Shown here piece after piece: positions 55,711 through 63,801 of a DNA stretch of 64,000 nt. The translations under genes and the position numbers were made by a program. The stretch is from Oceanomicrobium pacificus (GTDB lineage Bacteria; Pseudomonadota; Alphaproteobacteria; Rhodobacterales; Rhodobacteraceae): positions 124,001-188,000 of the forward strand of contig NZ_WUWG01000006.1 in NCBI RefSeq assembly GCF_009833495.1, written 5' to 3'. Each line of letters opens with the position of its first letter. Position 1 is the stretch's first letter. Below the pieces are notes generated by a model. It saw only the letters and a list, made by a program, of their open reading frames with translations, searched no databases and was not told the origin of the DNA.

Positions 55711-56289
55711 TCAGTCTGTGATGTGTGTCGGCCAAAGTGTTTCGATGTGACGATACACATCAACCAGAATGAACTTTTGACGACCGATGCCGTCCTTCAG
55801 CTCCTTGGGAAACCGAGCCATCTCTTCGTAGCTTGGAAGCACAACGAACTGCACTTGATCGAGTTGAAACAAGAAATCGTGTGGTACGCGCCACTCCCGC
55901 TCGTGCGCGTCGTCGATGGTCTTGCCGGACAGCGGGCTGGAGAACTTGGTGCCCTTCGGCCTATAAGCTGGCCAGAACGGAGTGACGAAAGTCTTCACAT
56001 GTTCATCCCAGTTCTGCTTTTCCCAATGATCAGCGCGTACATAGTATGCAGGGCCACCACCTGCGGCGAACACATGAGGTTTTGTGAAGCCGACACCGTA
56101 AGGGGAATAATTTCCAACGTGTCTTAGCAGACTTGACCAAGGGCACTCGGTGAAACAGACAGCAGGGTTCTTTGTCCAAGGAATGCTTGATGCGATGAGC
56201 TTTGTATCGGTTAGGATTGAAACCAACTTGTCGAATGGCGCTTCGCCCTCACCTTTGGTGAAATGCGCTACAAAGTTTGAAACACTCAT
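55711..56289 (-). CDS. AbiGi-like abortive infection family protein (tentative)
   Basis: 192 residues. NFVAHFTKGEG at the start, LISIL-type SILTDTKLIASS, PAVCFTECPWSSLLRHV, YGVGFTKPHVFAAGGGP and DDAHEREWRVPHDF are strongly patterned blocks that I associate with the AbiGi antitoxin family. No AbiGii toxin partner lies beside it. Lower GC than the chromosomal genes. Alternative: a standalone effector; the HFTK/CFTE arrangement also recalls ADP-ribosyltransferase-like proteins such as DarT, though no NAD-binding pattern is certain. Confidence 0.5.
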   Translation of the reverse strand: MSVSNFVAHFTKGEGEAPFDKLVSILTDTKLIASSIPWTKNPAVCFTECPWSSLLRHVGNYSPYGVGFTKPHVFAAGGGPAYYVRADHWEKQNWDEHVKTFVTPFWPAYRPKGTKFSSPLSGKTIDDAHEREWRVPHDFLFQLDQVQFVVLPSYEEMARFPKELKDGIGRQKFILVDVYRHIETLWPTHITD

Positions 56290-56352
56290 TTTGAATGCCT
56301 ATCGTTGATGACGATTTGGGAGTTGCGCGCCCGGGAAGTTGTATAAATGCGC

Positions 56353-56898
56353 CTATCCAAGCGTCGCTCTTACATCTGTCATCGGGATGTACACGCGCTT
56401 GGGATTATCCGGATCGCCTAGTGGCTGAAATCCGAGGTCTTCATAAAAGCGCCAACGGCGGTCGAAGTGTTCGTCTTCGAGCACATCAAGAACGATGGCG
56501 GCGGCACCCATCTGATCCGCGATGCCGATACACCGTTTCATTGCATCGATGACGAGGGCGGTCCCGAGGCCCATTCCTTGTATATCCTGCCTGACCGCGA
56601 CGGCGCGAATATAGATGACCGGAACGTCGGGCACCCGCGCGCGTTGCCACGCTTTCGGGCCGAATTCGGATCGGACCGCGAGGGCTCCCAGCGTGTAGAA
56701 GCCAAGCACGGCGGGATCGTCTTCTGCGGTAGCGATCCAGGCCGCGACCATACCGGTCTTGATCTGGTCTGACAGGGAGGACTTCAGGAAGTTGTCGATA
56801 GGTGCGAAGCCACAGGAAAAGGCGCTGCGGTCATGCAGCGCCTTGTCGAATATCGCGATGGTCAGTGCGGGCCGGTCCGCCGGAGTATCAGCCGGCAT
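56353..56898 (-). CDS. GNAT-family toxin of type II toxin-antitoxin pair (TacT-like)
   Basis: 181 residues; Gcn5-type acetyltransferase that would block the aminoacyl end of charged tRNA. Acetyl-CoA loop QGMGLG (107-112) and catalytic Tyr in FYEDLGF (Y152). CGFAPIDNFLKSSLSDQ is the typical N-terminus of this toxin class. Starts inside the antitoxin gene (11 bp overlap), the usual coupling of TacA-TacT. Confidence 0.87.
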   Translation of the reverse strand: MPADTPADRPALTIAIFDKALHDRSAFSCGFAPIDNFLKSSLSDQIKTGMVAAWIATAEDDPAVLGFYTLGALAVRSEFGPKAWQRARVPDVPVIYIRAVAVRQDIQGMGLGTALVIDAMKRCIGIADQMGAAAIVLDVLEDEHFDRRWRFYEDLGFQPLGDPDNPKRVYIPMTDVRATLG

Positions 56899-57196
56899 CC
56901 TTCAGAAGGCCTTTCGACGCATTTGCCGCGCGGGCCAGTCCGGGCACGACCTTCCCCGGGGCCTCGACGGCGGCCTTGAACGCGTCGAACGCCTCGACCG
57001 GCAGAATGGAGAGAGACACGCGCTGCTCCACCTCCTGCGCGCGCAGAAGAGCGGCCTGACGGATGAAGTCGGCCTCCTGCAACCCGGTCGCTGCCGCAGC
57101 CGCGCGAATGCGTTCTTCATCCGTGCGATGCATACGCAATTCCTTGCGCGCTTCCATCTTGCCCGGGGTTGGCGTGGCTGAAGTGATGGCGAACAT
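56888..57196 (-). CDS. DUF1778 antitoxin (TacA-like)
   Basis: 102 residues. RKELRMHRTDEERIRAAAAATG contains a ribbon-helix-helix DNA-binding segment, and the C-terminal helix after LPVEAFDAFKAAVE binds the toxin. Start at 57196 is preceded by AAAGGAG. The palindrome at 57219-57243 lies just upstream of its start, consistent with autoregulation by the toxin-antitoxin complex. Confidence 0.85.
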   Translation of the reverse strand: MFAITSATPTPGKMEARKELRMHRTDEERIRAAAAATGLQEADFIRQAALLRAQEVEQRVSLSILPVEAFDAFKAAVEAPGKVVPGLARAANASKGLLKDAG

Positions 57197-57218
57197 GGTG
57201 GGTCTCCTTTGAGGGCCT

Positions 57219-57243
57219 CATGTACGGTATAACGCCGTACATG
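57219..57243. promoter_or_regulatory. Palindromic operator of the toxin-antitoxin operon
   Basis: CATGTACGG (57219-57227) and CCGTACATG (57235-57243) are perfect inverted copies with 7 bp between. It begins 23 bp upstream of the antitoxin ATG, and its right arm ends exactly where the integrase stop codon begins (57244), so the site could repress tacAT and also touch the integrase transcript end. Confidence 0.7.
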
Positions 57244-58356
57244 TCAAGAATTTCTGTTTCGACCGTCCCCTCTTCCCGGCCCGCCCCCTTCCCGAGACAA
57301 CAGCTTCATCCCCGACGCCGCCAGCACCTTCTGGCGCGCGGCGCGGGTGTAGCGCGAGGCTTCCTTCATGGTCGTCCAGCCGAAGATCGCCATCAGCTGC
57401 CGCTCGGTTGCGCCGTTCTCGGCCGCCAGCGCCGCGCCCGCCTTGCGCAGCCCGTGGGCGGAGCAATGCTTCAGCCCGGCGTCGTCGCATTGCTTGCGGA
57501 ACCAGTTGCCGAAGCCGTTCGAGGTGAAGGGCTTGCCGAAGGCCGTGACGAGGAAGGCGAGGTTGCCGGTGGACGTGGCGTCGAGAACCGCCTTCAACTC
57601 GGGCAGGACCGGGATGGAAAGGGTCACGGGCTTGCGATCCCGGTTCTTGGCCTGGGTCAGGGTGATCCAGCCGTCCTTGATGTGCTGAGGCCCCAGCCGG
57701 ACGATGTCCGACCGTCGCTGTCCGGTGTAGAGCATGAGCGCAAGCGCCAGCCGCGGCTTGCTGCCGATCGGGTGATGGTCCTCGAACTGGCGGACCTCCT
57801 CCATCGTCCAGGAATGGAAGCCGTCCCCCTTGGCCTTGAGGTAGGGCACGTCGCGGGCAGGGTTCCGCAGCGCCAGCTCGTACTCGACCGCGAAGGCATA
57901 GACCTGCCGCAGCGCCTTGACGAAGCCGTTGGCCGCCTCGGGCCGGTCGGCCATCTCGTCGCGCATGCGGCGGACATGGCGGGGCTCCATCAGCGCGTAG
58001 GGCTTTGATCCGTTCTTATCGCAGATCCGGTCGAGGATGCCGCGCCGGACATACTTGGTGCGGCCACTCAGCCGCTGGTACTCGGCCGAGACGTAGTATC
58101 GCTCGCAGAGCCACTTGAAGCTGCCCTTCGATCCGCGCCGCTCGAGCGGTCCGGCCGGCGCGCGCGGTGTCGCGCCCATCATGGCGACGCGGTATTCGGC
58201 GAGGAACTCCTCCGTGCCCGGCTGGCTGCGCAGCCGCACCTTCAGATGCCCGGGCCGCCGCAGGTAGACGCGCACGTTCCCGTGCCGGTCGGTGTCCTCG
58301 ATAACGTGCTTCAGGCGGATGCTGCCCGAGCCGTCTCTCATCCTGAATATGGGCAT
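57244..58356 (-). CDS. Tyrosine recombinase (island integrase)
   Basis: 370 residues, phage-type integrase. Core catalytic residues: Arg214 in YTGQRRSDI, His301 and Arg304 in HGLRKAGAALA, Trp327 and nucleophile Tyr336 in GWTTMKEASRYTRAA. N-terminal arm-binding and core-binding domains precede. It faces tRNA-Phe at 55497-55571, its presumed target. The Xis-like gene is 25 bp upstream on the same strand. Confidence 0.92.
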   Translation of the reverse strand: MPIFRMRDGSGSIRLKHVIEDTDRHGNVRVYLRRPGHLKVRLRSQPGTEEFLAEYRVAMMGATPRAPAGPLERRGSKGSFKWLCERYYVSAEYQRLSGRTKYVRRGILDRICDKNGSKPYALMEPRHVRRMRDEMADRPEAANGFVKALRQVYAFAVEYELALRNPARDVPYLKAKGDGFHSWTMEEVRQFEDHHPIGSKPRLALALMLYTGQRRSDIVRLGPQHIKDGWITLTQAKNRDRKPVTLSIPVLPELKAVLDATSTGNLAFLVTAFGKPFTSNGFGNWFRKQCDDAGLKHCSAHGLRKAGAALAAENGATERQLMAIFGWTTMKEASRYTRAARQKVLAASGMKLLSREGGGPGRGDGRNRNS

Positions 58357-58381
58357 GGCGCGCGCTGCCTTTCGTCAGCCG

Positions 58382-58621
58382 TCAGTCGTCCCAGGGATTG
58401 TGGTCGGAGTGATCCCCATCAGGGATCAGCTCGAACGCCCGGTCAAGTTTTTTCCGGTCCCAGACCGTGCGGGCATTTATCCGCTTGGGCGGCGGCATGC
58501 GCCGGTCGCGAACCAGGTGATCGAAGAGCGTGGGCGACACCCCGATATAGGCCGCGGCCTCGGTTCGCGAGAGACCGCGGGGTGCGAGGGTGGGCGGCAG
58601 AATGGCGGGGCGCTTGGGCAT
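58382..58621 (-). CDS. AlpA/excisionase-like DNA-binding protein
   Basis: 79 residues. GLSRTEAAAYIGVSPTLFDHLV is a MerR/AlpA-type helix-turn-helix, followed by PPPKRINARTVWDRKKLDRAF, the DNA-binding wing of excisionases. The ribosome-binding site is weak. Located directly upstream of the integrase, probably controls excision direction. Confidence 0.78.
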   Translation of the reverse strand: MPKRPAILPPTLAPRGLSRTEAAAYIGVSPTLFDHLVRDRRMPPPKRINARTVWDRKKLDRAFELIPDGDHSDHNPWDD

Positions 58622-58829
58622 GGGGCGATAGGTTCGGGTTTCGGGTGCTCCAAGGATGCCGGAAAGGGAGAGAGGAGCGAAGCCGAGAACAGGCGGGGTA
58701 GGCCTGTGTCGGGGAATGACAGGCGGGCTGCGGGTATGGAGAAGTGGGGCGCTTTCTCGGATATGGTGGCGTAGTCGTAGGGCTTCGCGAAAAAGGCTCG
58801 ATGCCGCATGCAAAATCGTGCGAGATCAG

Positions 58830-59246
58830 ATGACTGGCGAGACTCCTGCCGCAAAGCCTGAAAAAGTGCGGCGCATTTTCCCATTCGACATCAACAGCCT
58901 GCAAGAATCTGCGGCAAGCCTTTTATCTTGCGCTCCCATTGTTGAGCGCGAGATGCCACCTCCCGATGCCCGGAGTTGTCGCCTCTTCTACGAAGCCGCT
59001 GTCAAGAGTGCGTTAGCGCAGTGTGCATACCAGTGGTCTGAAAACACTGCGAAATTGCAGGAAACCTGCACACGACCGATCTGCATGCACGCGAAAACGC
59101 CAGTCACGTCAGTGGCTTGCGGCGTCCGTGGCAGACGCTTTTATCTTGCCCTTTTCTGTCGCTCTCCCCGGGCCGCGTTGGTCGATATTCCCTTTGGTGC
59201 GCCATGTCACGCTGCCACCCGCTGTACCATGATACACGTCCTGTAG
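58830..59246 (+). CDS. Possible hypothetical protein
   Basis: 138 residues from the ATG at 58830. MTGETPAAKPEKVRRIFPFDINSLQ-like beginning and LFYEAAVKSALAQ look protein-like, while the C-terminal third (rich in Cys, Arg and Pro) looks like chance reading. No good ribosome-binding site. It is listed because it is the best frame in a long stretch; it could be a decayed gene. Confidence 0.25.
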   Translation: MTGETPAAKPEKVRRIFPFDINSLQESAASLLSCAPIVEREMPPPDARSCRLFYEAAVKSALAQCAYQWSENTAKLQETCTRPICMHAKTPVTSVACGVRGRRFYLALFCRSPRAALVDIPFGAPCHAATRCTMIHVL

Positions 59247-59385
59247 TCGTACGGTCCGAGGAATAGCATTTCATGAGCAGCTTTGAAGCTGCAGTTCGAC
59301 CCGCGATTAGCCAAATTTAGCGTCTCCGGTTGGCACAGATGCGATTTAAATGCGTCCGCGGGCGAGCGCCGGGTAGAAGCCCTTC

Positions 59386-59452
59386 TTGCAAACGGAGCGC
59401 TTCGGGTCTGCAAAGGTGCTGCAGCCTTGCTGCAAGTGCGCTGCAAGCGGGA
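59386..59452. repeat. Direct repeat with 11-bp phasing
   Basis: CTGCAA or CTGCAG begins at 59408, 59419, 59430 and 59441: four copies at exactly 11-bp steps, the units being CTGCAAAGGTG, CTGCAGCCTTG, CTGCAAGTGCG and CTGCAAGCGGG. TTGCAA at 59386 is in the same phase two steps earlier. About one helical turn per repeat suggests binding of a protein array on one face of DNA; it ends about 97 bp upstream of the GHKL start. Confidence 0.55.
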
Positions 59453-59548
59453 AGCAAATTTGGCGAACCATGTCGGTCTGTCTCTCGCCAGACATGAACC
59501 GTTCAACAAGACCTTGCAAATGTTGGAAATCGTGCATTGATTCAACCT

Positions 59549-61054
59549 ATGGGGACAGTAACGCGTAACAAGCTTGAAACGAGGGAAGTCGATGCGACGC
59601 CATACGCGGCATCGCTGATCGAGGGTCATCGCGACTTCGGCTACAACCTCGAGACAGCTCTCGCAGACATCATCGACAACGCCATCACCGCTGGCGCGCG
59701 GACGGTAGAGCTGATCGCCGACACCGTCGCGGACGAGCCGTGGATCGCGCTGGCGGATGACGGTTCGGGCATGACGGAGACCGAACTTGTCGAAGCCATG
59801 CGTCTCGGTTCGAAAAATCCGACCGACGAGCGCGAGGCCGAAGACCTCGGTCGGTTCGGTCTCGGCCTTAAGAGTGCCAGCTTCTCGCAGTGTCGAGGTC
59901 TGACGGTTCTGACGCGGCAAGACGATCGAACATCTTGTGCTCGCTGGGACCTGGATCGCGTCGCTAAACGGAATGACTGGAGCCTCGAACTCATTGATAA
60001 CCCCGAACTCGTGACGGGCCATGACCTCCTTCCAGAGACCGGAACGGTCGTTATTTGGGAGAAACTCGATCGATTGAGCGGCGGTTATGCACATGATCGT
60101 GCGAAGCGTGCCGAACACATGAACTCGGAGTTGTCCCACGCAGAACATCATCTGCGATTGGTGTTTCATCGCTTTCTGGAAGGCGCCAAGCCACGGCTGA
60201 AACTGTCACTCAACGGTCGCCCGCTGAAGCCCATCGATCCCATGGCAACGTCGCACGCCGCTACGCAAAAAGACCCGGAAGAGATACTTCGCCTGCGTCA
60301 GGGTGACGTTCTGATCAGGTGCCATACGCTGCCCCATCACAAGCGGATGAGCCGGGAAGAGTGGGAAGAAACTGGCGGGCCGGAGGGCCATCTGAAGTCC
60401 CAGGGCCTCTACGTCTATCGCGAGAAACGCCTCATCATCGCGGGCGGGTGGCTGGGTCTGGCGCGCCAAACCGAACTGACGAAACTCTGCCGCATAGCAG
60501 TCGATATCCCGAACACGATGGACGCGGAGTGGAAGATCGACGTCAAGAAAGCCTCGGCCCAGCTTCCGCCGGTGGTGCGTGAGCGCTTGAAGAAAGTTGT
60601 CGAGCGGTTTGTCGGCACGTCCAAGCGCACATATCGAAGCCGGGGCCAGAAACTGGTCGATGAAACCCGGTTCCCGATCTGGAATAGGGTGCAGAAGGAT
60701 GGTCAGATCGTCTTTCGTCCCAACCTCGAGCACCCGGTTTTCCGAACCTATGCCGAGCAGCTACCGGAAGACCTGCGAGAGGGTTTCGAGCGCTGCCTGC
60801 GCATTGTCGGTTCAGGTCTGCCGATCGAGACGCTGCACGCTGAACTTGTGGGGAATGCAGAAGCGGTCACGGCTGACGAGACATCAGCAAACGACCTCGA
60901 AGAGCTGGTCTACTCTCTCGCGGTGACCCTGATGGAAAACGGTGTGCCGTCCGACGCTTTGTCGGACACGCTGCAGAGCAACCCGTTCTTGCGTGTGCGG
61001 TGGGAAGCCGCCGCGCCGATTCTGGAAGATTTTTTGAGGACACGGATTTCATGA
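59549..61054 (+). CDS. MORC/MutL-like GHKL ATPase of a defence operon
   Basis: 501 residues. N-box DIIDNAITAGA (40-50), G1 DDGSGM (70-75), G2 GRFGLGLKSAS (101-111): a full GHKL ATP-binding set of the HATPase_c_3 (MutL/MORC/Hsp90) class without a kinase core. The rest resembles the transducer and helical parts of this class. ATG at 59549; a TTG at 59537 is in frame. The Z1 gene starts at its stop (ATGA). Comparative genomics has described such MutL/MORC ATPases in restriction-modification loci together with Z1 ATPases and PD-(D/E)XK nucleases. Probable role: ATP-driven clamp or loop-extruding subunit. Confidence 0.82.
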   Translation: MGTVTRNKLETREVDATPYAASLIEGHRDFGYNLETALADIIDNAITAGARTVELIADTVADEPWIALADDGSGMTETELVEAMRLGSKNPTDEREAEDLGRFGLGLKSASFSQCRGLTVLTRQDDRTSCARWDLDRVAKRNDWSLELIDNPELVTGHDLLPETGTVVIWEKLDRLSGGYAHDRAKRAEHMNSELSHAEHHLRLVFHRFLEGAKPRLKLSLNGRPLKPIDPMATSHAATQKDPEEILRLRQGDVLIRCHTLPHHKRMSREEWEETGGPEGHLKSQGLYVYREKRLIIAGGWLGLARQTELTKLCRIAVDIPNTMDAEWKIDVKKASAQLPPVVRERLKKVVERFVGTSKRTYRSRGQKLVDETRFPIWNRVQKDGQIVFRPNLEHPVFRTYAEQLPEDLREGFERCLRIVGSGLPIETLHAELVGNAEAVTADETSANDLEELVYSLAVTLMENGVPSDALSDTLQSNPFLRVRWEAAAPILEDFLRTRIS

Positions 61055-63801
61055 ATGAAACAATTGAGACAGTGAAGAACATGGTCGAAAGCGGCCTGTT
61101 CAATCAAGCGCGGAAGACGGAAGACGAGCTTCGCAATATGATCCGAGGCGTCGCTGCCTTGGTTCCGCCGGGCCTCAGTGAAGAGGAGATCGAGCTAATT
61201 GCGCGCGAGATCGAGCACAAGCAGGGGATCAAGGCTGGGTTTGGTGCGGTGGTCGACAGCGAGGATTTCGAACCTTGGCTGGATGACGCAAAGCCGTCGA
61301 TCGAACCTTTCTACTGGAACCGCTACCAGAAGTTGCTCCTGCAAAATGGCCTTCCGAAGGATGTCGTGATTTCAACGGACGCGGTCACGGACAAGATCCT
61401 CGGTCGGCTGGGCAACCCCGAGAAGCAGGTACCGTGGGATCGGCGCGGCATGGTGGTTGGCCACGTTCAAAGCGGAAAGACCGCCAACTATACCGGCCTG
61501 ATCTGCAAGGCTGCAGACGCAGGGTACAGGCTGATCATCGTCATTGCGGGTATTCACAACAACCTTCGAAACCAGACTCAGGCCCGGATCGACGAGGGGT
61601 TCATCGGACGCGATACCGGAAGGTCCCAAGAAACGAAGAAGAGCGGGGCAAAACACATCGTCGGCGTTGGCCATTTCGACCCGAACAAGACACCAGTCAG
61701 CCTTACCAACACGCTGCGGGATTTCAACAAGGCCACGGCTTCCACCAACACGAGCGAGATCGACTCCTACAAGGTACCTGTCGTCCTGGTGATCAAGAAG
61801 AACCACCGCACGCTTGCCAACCTACTCGACTGGTTGAAGGACAACAGCGCGCGTGGCGATCAGGAGATGATCGACCAGCCGATGCTGCTGATTGATGACG
61901 AAGCTGACAACGCATCGATCAATACGAAGTATGGCAAGAAGCTCGTCACGACGATCAATGGGCAGATTCGCGACCTGCTGAACATGTTCCACCGGAGTTG
62001 TTACGTCGGGTACACGGCGACGCCATTCGCCAACATCTTCATCGACCCAGATCAGGATGACGAGATGTACAATGAAGACCTCTTTCCGAGGGATTTCATC
62101 ATAGGCCTTGACGCGCCCACCAACTACTTCGGCCCGACCAAGATCTTCGTGGATGGACTGCCGGAGGAAGGCGATCCAACTTGGCTTCGTTACATCACCG
62201 ACAACGAGGACATTCTGCCCATCAAGCACAAGATCGATCATGAGCTCGATGCGCTGCCGTCGTCGCTTACGCGGGCATTGCGCACCTTTCTGCTCGCGAG
62301 GACCATCAGGAACTTGCGCGGGCAGAAGGCGGCCCATTGCTCGATGCTTGTAAACGCGAGCCGTTTTACCGCTGTTCAGGGCCGCCTGCGAAATCGCCTT
62401 CACGAAACGCTCGAGCGGATCCAGAATTCAGTTCGCATAAATGCGAGTCGGGGCGCGGCCGCATTGAATGATCCGGAGATTGTCGCACTCCATGGCGTCT
62501 GGCAGGACGAATACTCCGACTCTGAATTCGATTGGCCCTCCATCCAGTCCGAACTCCTTGATGCAATCGCCTCTGCCAAGATCGTGGAGGTAAACAGCCG
62601 CGCCAATGACCTGGACTATTCGAACTCAGGAGAAAGGGGCCAGACTGTCGTCGCTGTTGGTGGGTTCTCGTTGTCGCGTGGGCTGACGCTGGAGGGCCTG
62701 ACGGTCACTTGGTTCCTTCGCAACACAATGATGTACGATACGCTCATGCAGATGGGGCGATGGTTCGGCTACCGGGGCGGCTACGAGGACCTTTGCCGCA
62801 TTTGGATGCCTAAGGAAGCAATCGACTGGTACGCGTTCATCGCAAACGCTGCTGAGGAACTTCATGACGAGTTGAAAACAATGGAAAAGGCCAAGGCAAC
62901 GCCACGCATGTTTGGCTTGGCCGTACGGAGCCATCCGGCTTCGCTGCTCGTGACTGCGCGCAATAAAATGGGTTCCGGCCAGAAAGTTACCATGCGTATC
63001 GGGCTGTCTAACAGGTTTGTTGAAACTGCAAAAGTCAGTGTCCTCGAGAAGGACATCATTGCAAATATTGAAGTAGCGAAGAGACTTGTTGAGCATGTTG
63101 TTTCTGGGGCGTTTCCAGACAAAACTACTCCTTGGGGGAAGTTGATTAGGGACGTGCCAGTCAGCGCAATAGATGAGTTCTTGGCGGGCTGGCGCAATGA
63201 GGAGAGAAGCGTAACAACGGACCCAAGAATCGTTCGAAGCTACATCCGTCCGAGACGAGCAGACCAACTGAGACTATGGGACGTCCTTATCCCAAGTCTC
63301 GATGGCGATGATACGACGGATATTCTCGGGACTCCGATTGTCCCGGCAAACCGTTCGATTGACCTAAATGACCTTGCTCACGATTTCATGTCGTTTAGCG
63401 GCAAGGCCATGAGAGTTGCATCGCGCGGCATTGAAAAGGCTGGCGTTGATCCAGCACGTGCAGCAGAAGTGGAACAGAACTATCGCCAAAAGAAAGGCTT
63501 GGCAGTCGGCGAAAGGGCAAACTTTCCGGACAAGGAATACCGAAAAGTTAGAGAGCGTGGCCTATTGATATTACACTTCGTTAAAGCAAAGCGTCCGTCA
63601 GAAGAAACACTGGATGAGAAATCTCGCAAATTGGCGGCTAAGATTCCTTCTCAGCCTGTAGTTGCCTGGGGAATGAGCCTGCCGGAATCTCTCTACGATG
63701 ATGAGGGCGAAGAGTTCGTTGTCAACTCTGTAAAATTCAAAGAACTCTTCGGTGAAGAAGATGAAGACGATGATCAGGAGGCAGCTCTTGAAGCCTCGTG
63801 A
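61051..63801 (+). CDS. Z1-domain SF2-type ATPase of a defence operon
   Basis: 916 residues. P-loop GHVQSGKT (137-144), Walker B LLIDDEAD (279-286), motif III YTATPFAN (321-328) and a motif VI-like QMGRWFGYR, preceded by GGFSLSRGLTLEGL: a superfamily 2 helicase-like ATPase with the Z1 domain in its middle and C-terminal parts. The C-terminal tail is very acidic (EEDEDDDQEAALEAS). Start overlaps the GHKL stop as ATGA, so the two are made together. The second half is AT-richer than the first. In known loci Z1 proteins work with a GHKL ATPase and a nuclease, presumably moving along or remodelling foreign DNA. Confidence 0.88.
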   Translation: MNETIETVKNMVESGLFNQARKTEDELRNMIRGVAALVPPGLSEEEIELIAREIEHKQGIKAGFGAVVDSEDFEPWLDDAKPSIEPFYWNRYQKLLLQNGLPKDVVISTDAVTDKILGRLGNPEKQVPWDRRGMVVGHVQSGKTANYTGLICKAADAGYRLIIVIAGIHNNLRNQTQARIDEGFIGRDTGRSQETKKSGAKHIVGVGHFDPNKTPVSLTNTLRDFNKATASTNTSEIDSYKVPVVLVIKKNHRTLANLLDWLKDNSARGDQEMIDQPMLLIDDEADNASINTKYGKKLVTTINGQIRDLLNMFHRSCYVGYTATPFANIFIDPDQDDEMYNEDLFPRDFIIGLDAPTNYFGPTKIFVDGLPEEGDPTWLRYITDNEDILPIKHKIDHELDALPSSLTRALRTFLLARTIRNLRGQKAAHCSMLVNASRFTAVQGRLRNRLHETLERIQNSVRINASRGAAALNDPEIVALHGVWQDEYSDSEFDWPSIQSELLDAIASAKIVEVNSRANDLDYSNSGERGQTVVAVGGFSLSRGLTLEGLTVTWFLRNTMMYDTLMQMGRWFGYRGGYEDLCRIWMPKEAIDWYAFIANAAEELHDELKTMEKAKATPRMFGLAVRSHPASLLVTARNKMGSGQKVTMRIGLSNRFVETAKVSVLEKDIIANIEVAKRLVEHVVSGAFPDKTTPWGKLIRDVPVSAIDEFLAGWRNEERSVTTDPRIVRSYIRPRRADQLRLWDVLIPSLDGDDTTDILGTPIVPANRSIDLNDLAHDFMSFSGKAMRVASRGIEKAGVDPARAAEVEQNYRQKKGLAVGERANFPDKEYRKVRERGLLILHFVKAKRPSEETLDEKSRKLAAKIPSQPVVAWGMSLPESLYDDEGEEFVVNSVKFKELFGEEDEDDDQEAALEAS

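Larger units (their letters stand above)
58622..59548. other. 0.9-kb stretch without a convincing gene, upstream of the GHKL-Z1 operon
   Basis: No recognised gene. The longest plausible frame is 58830-59246 (listed separately); other frames look like chance. It holds GCAGCTT-tg-AAGCTGC (59277-59292), a 7-bp hairpin; the 11-bp phased repeat at 59386-59452; and CATGTC...GACATG (6-bp arms) at about 59468-59500. CTTTTATCTTGC occurs twice, near 58919 and 59137. The region likely holds the promoter and regulation of the downstream operon and perhaps a decayed gene. Confidence 0.4.

Noticed and set aside
57220-58008. 262-codon plus-strand frame opposite the integrase
   Set aside because: The minus strand has all tyrosine-recombinase catalytic residues.
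59207-60169. 320-codon minus-strand frame upstream of and opposite the GHKL gene
   Set aside because: It covers the antisense of the N-box and G1/G2 motifs and shows no domain.
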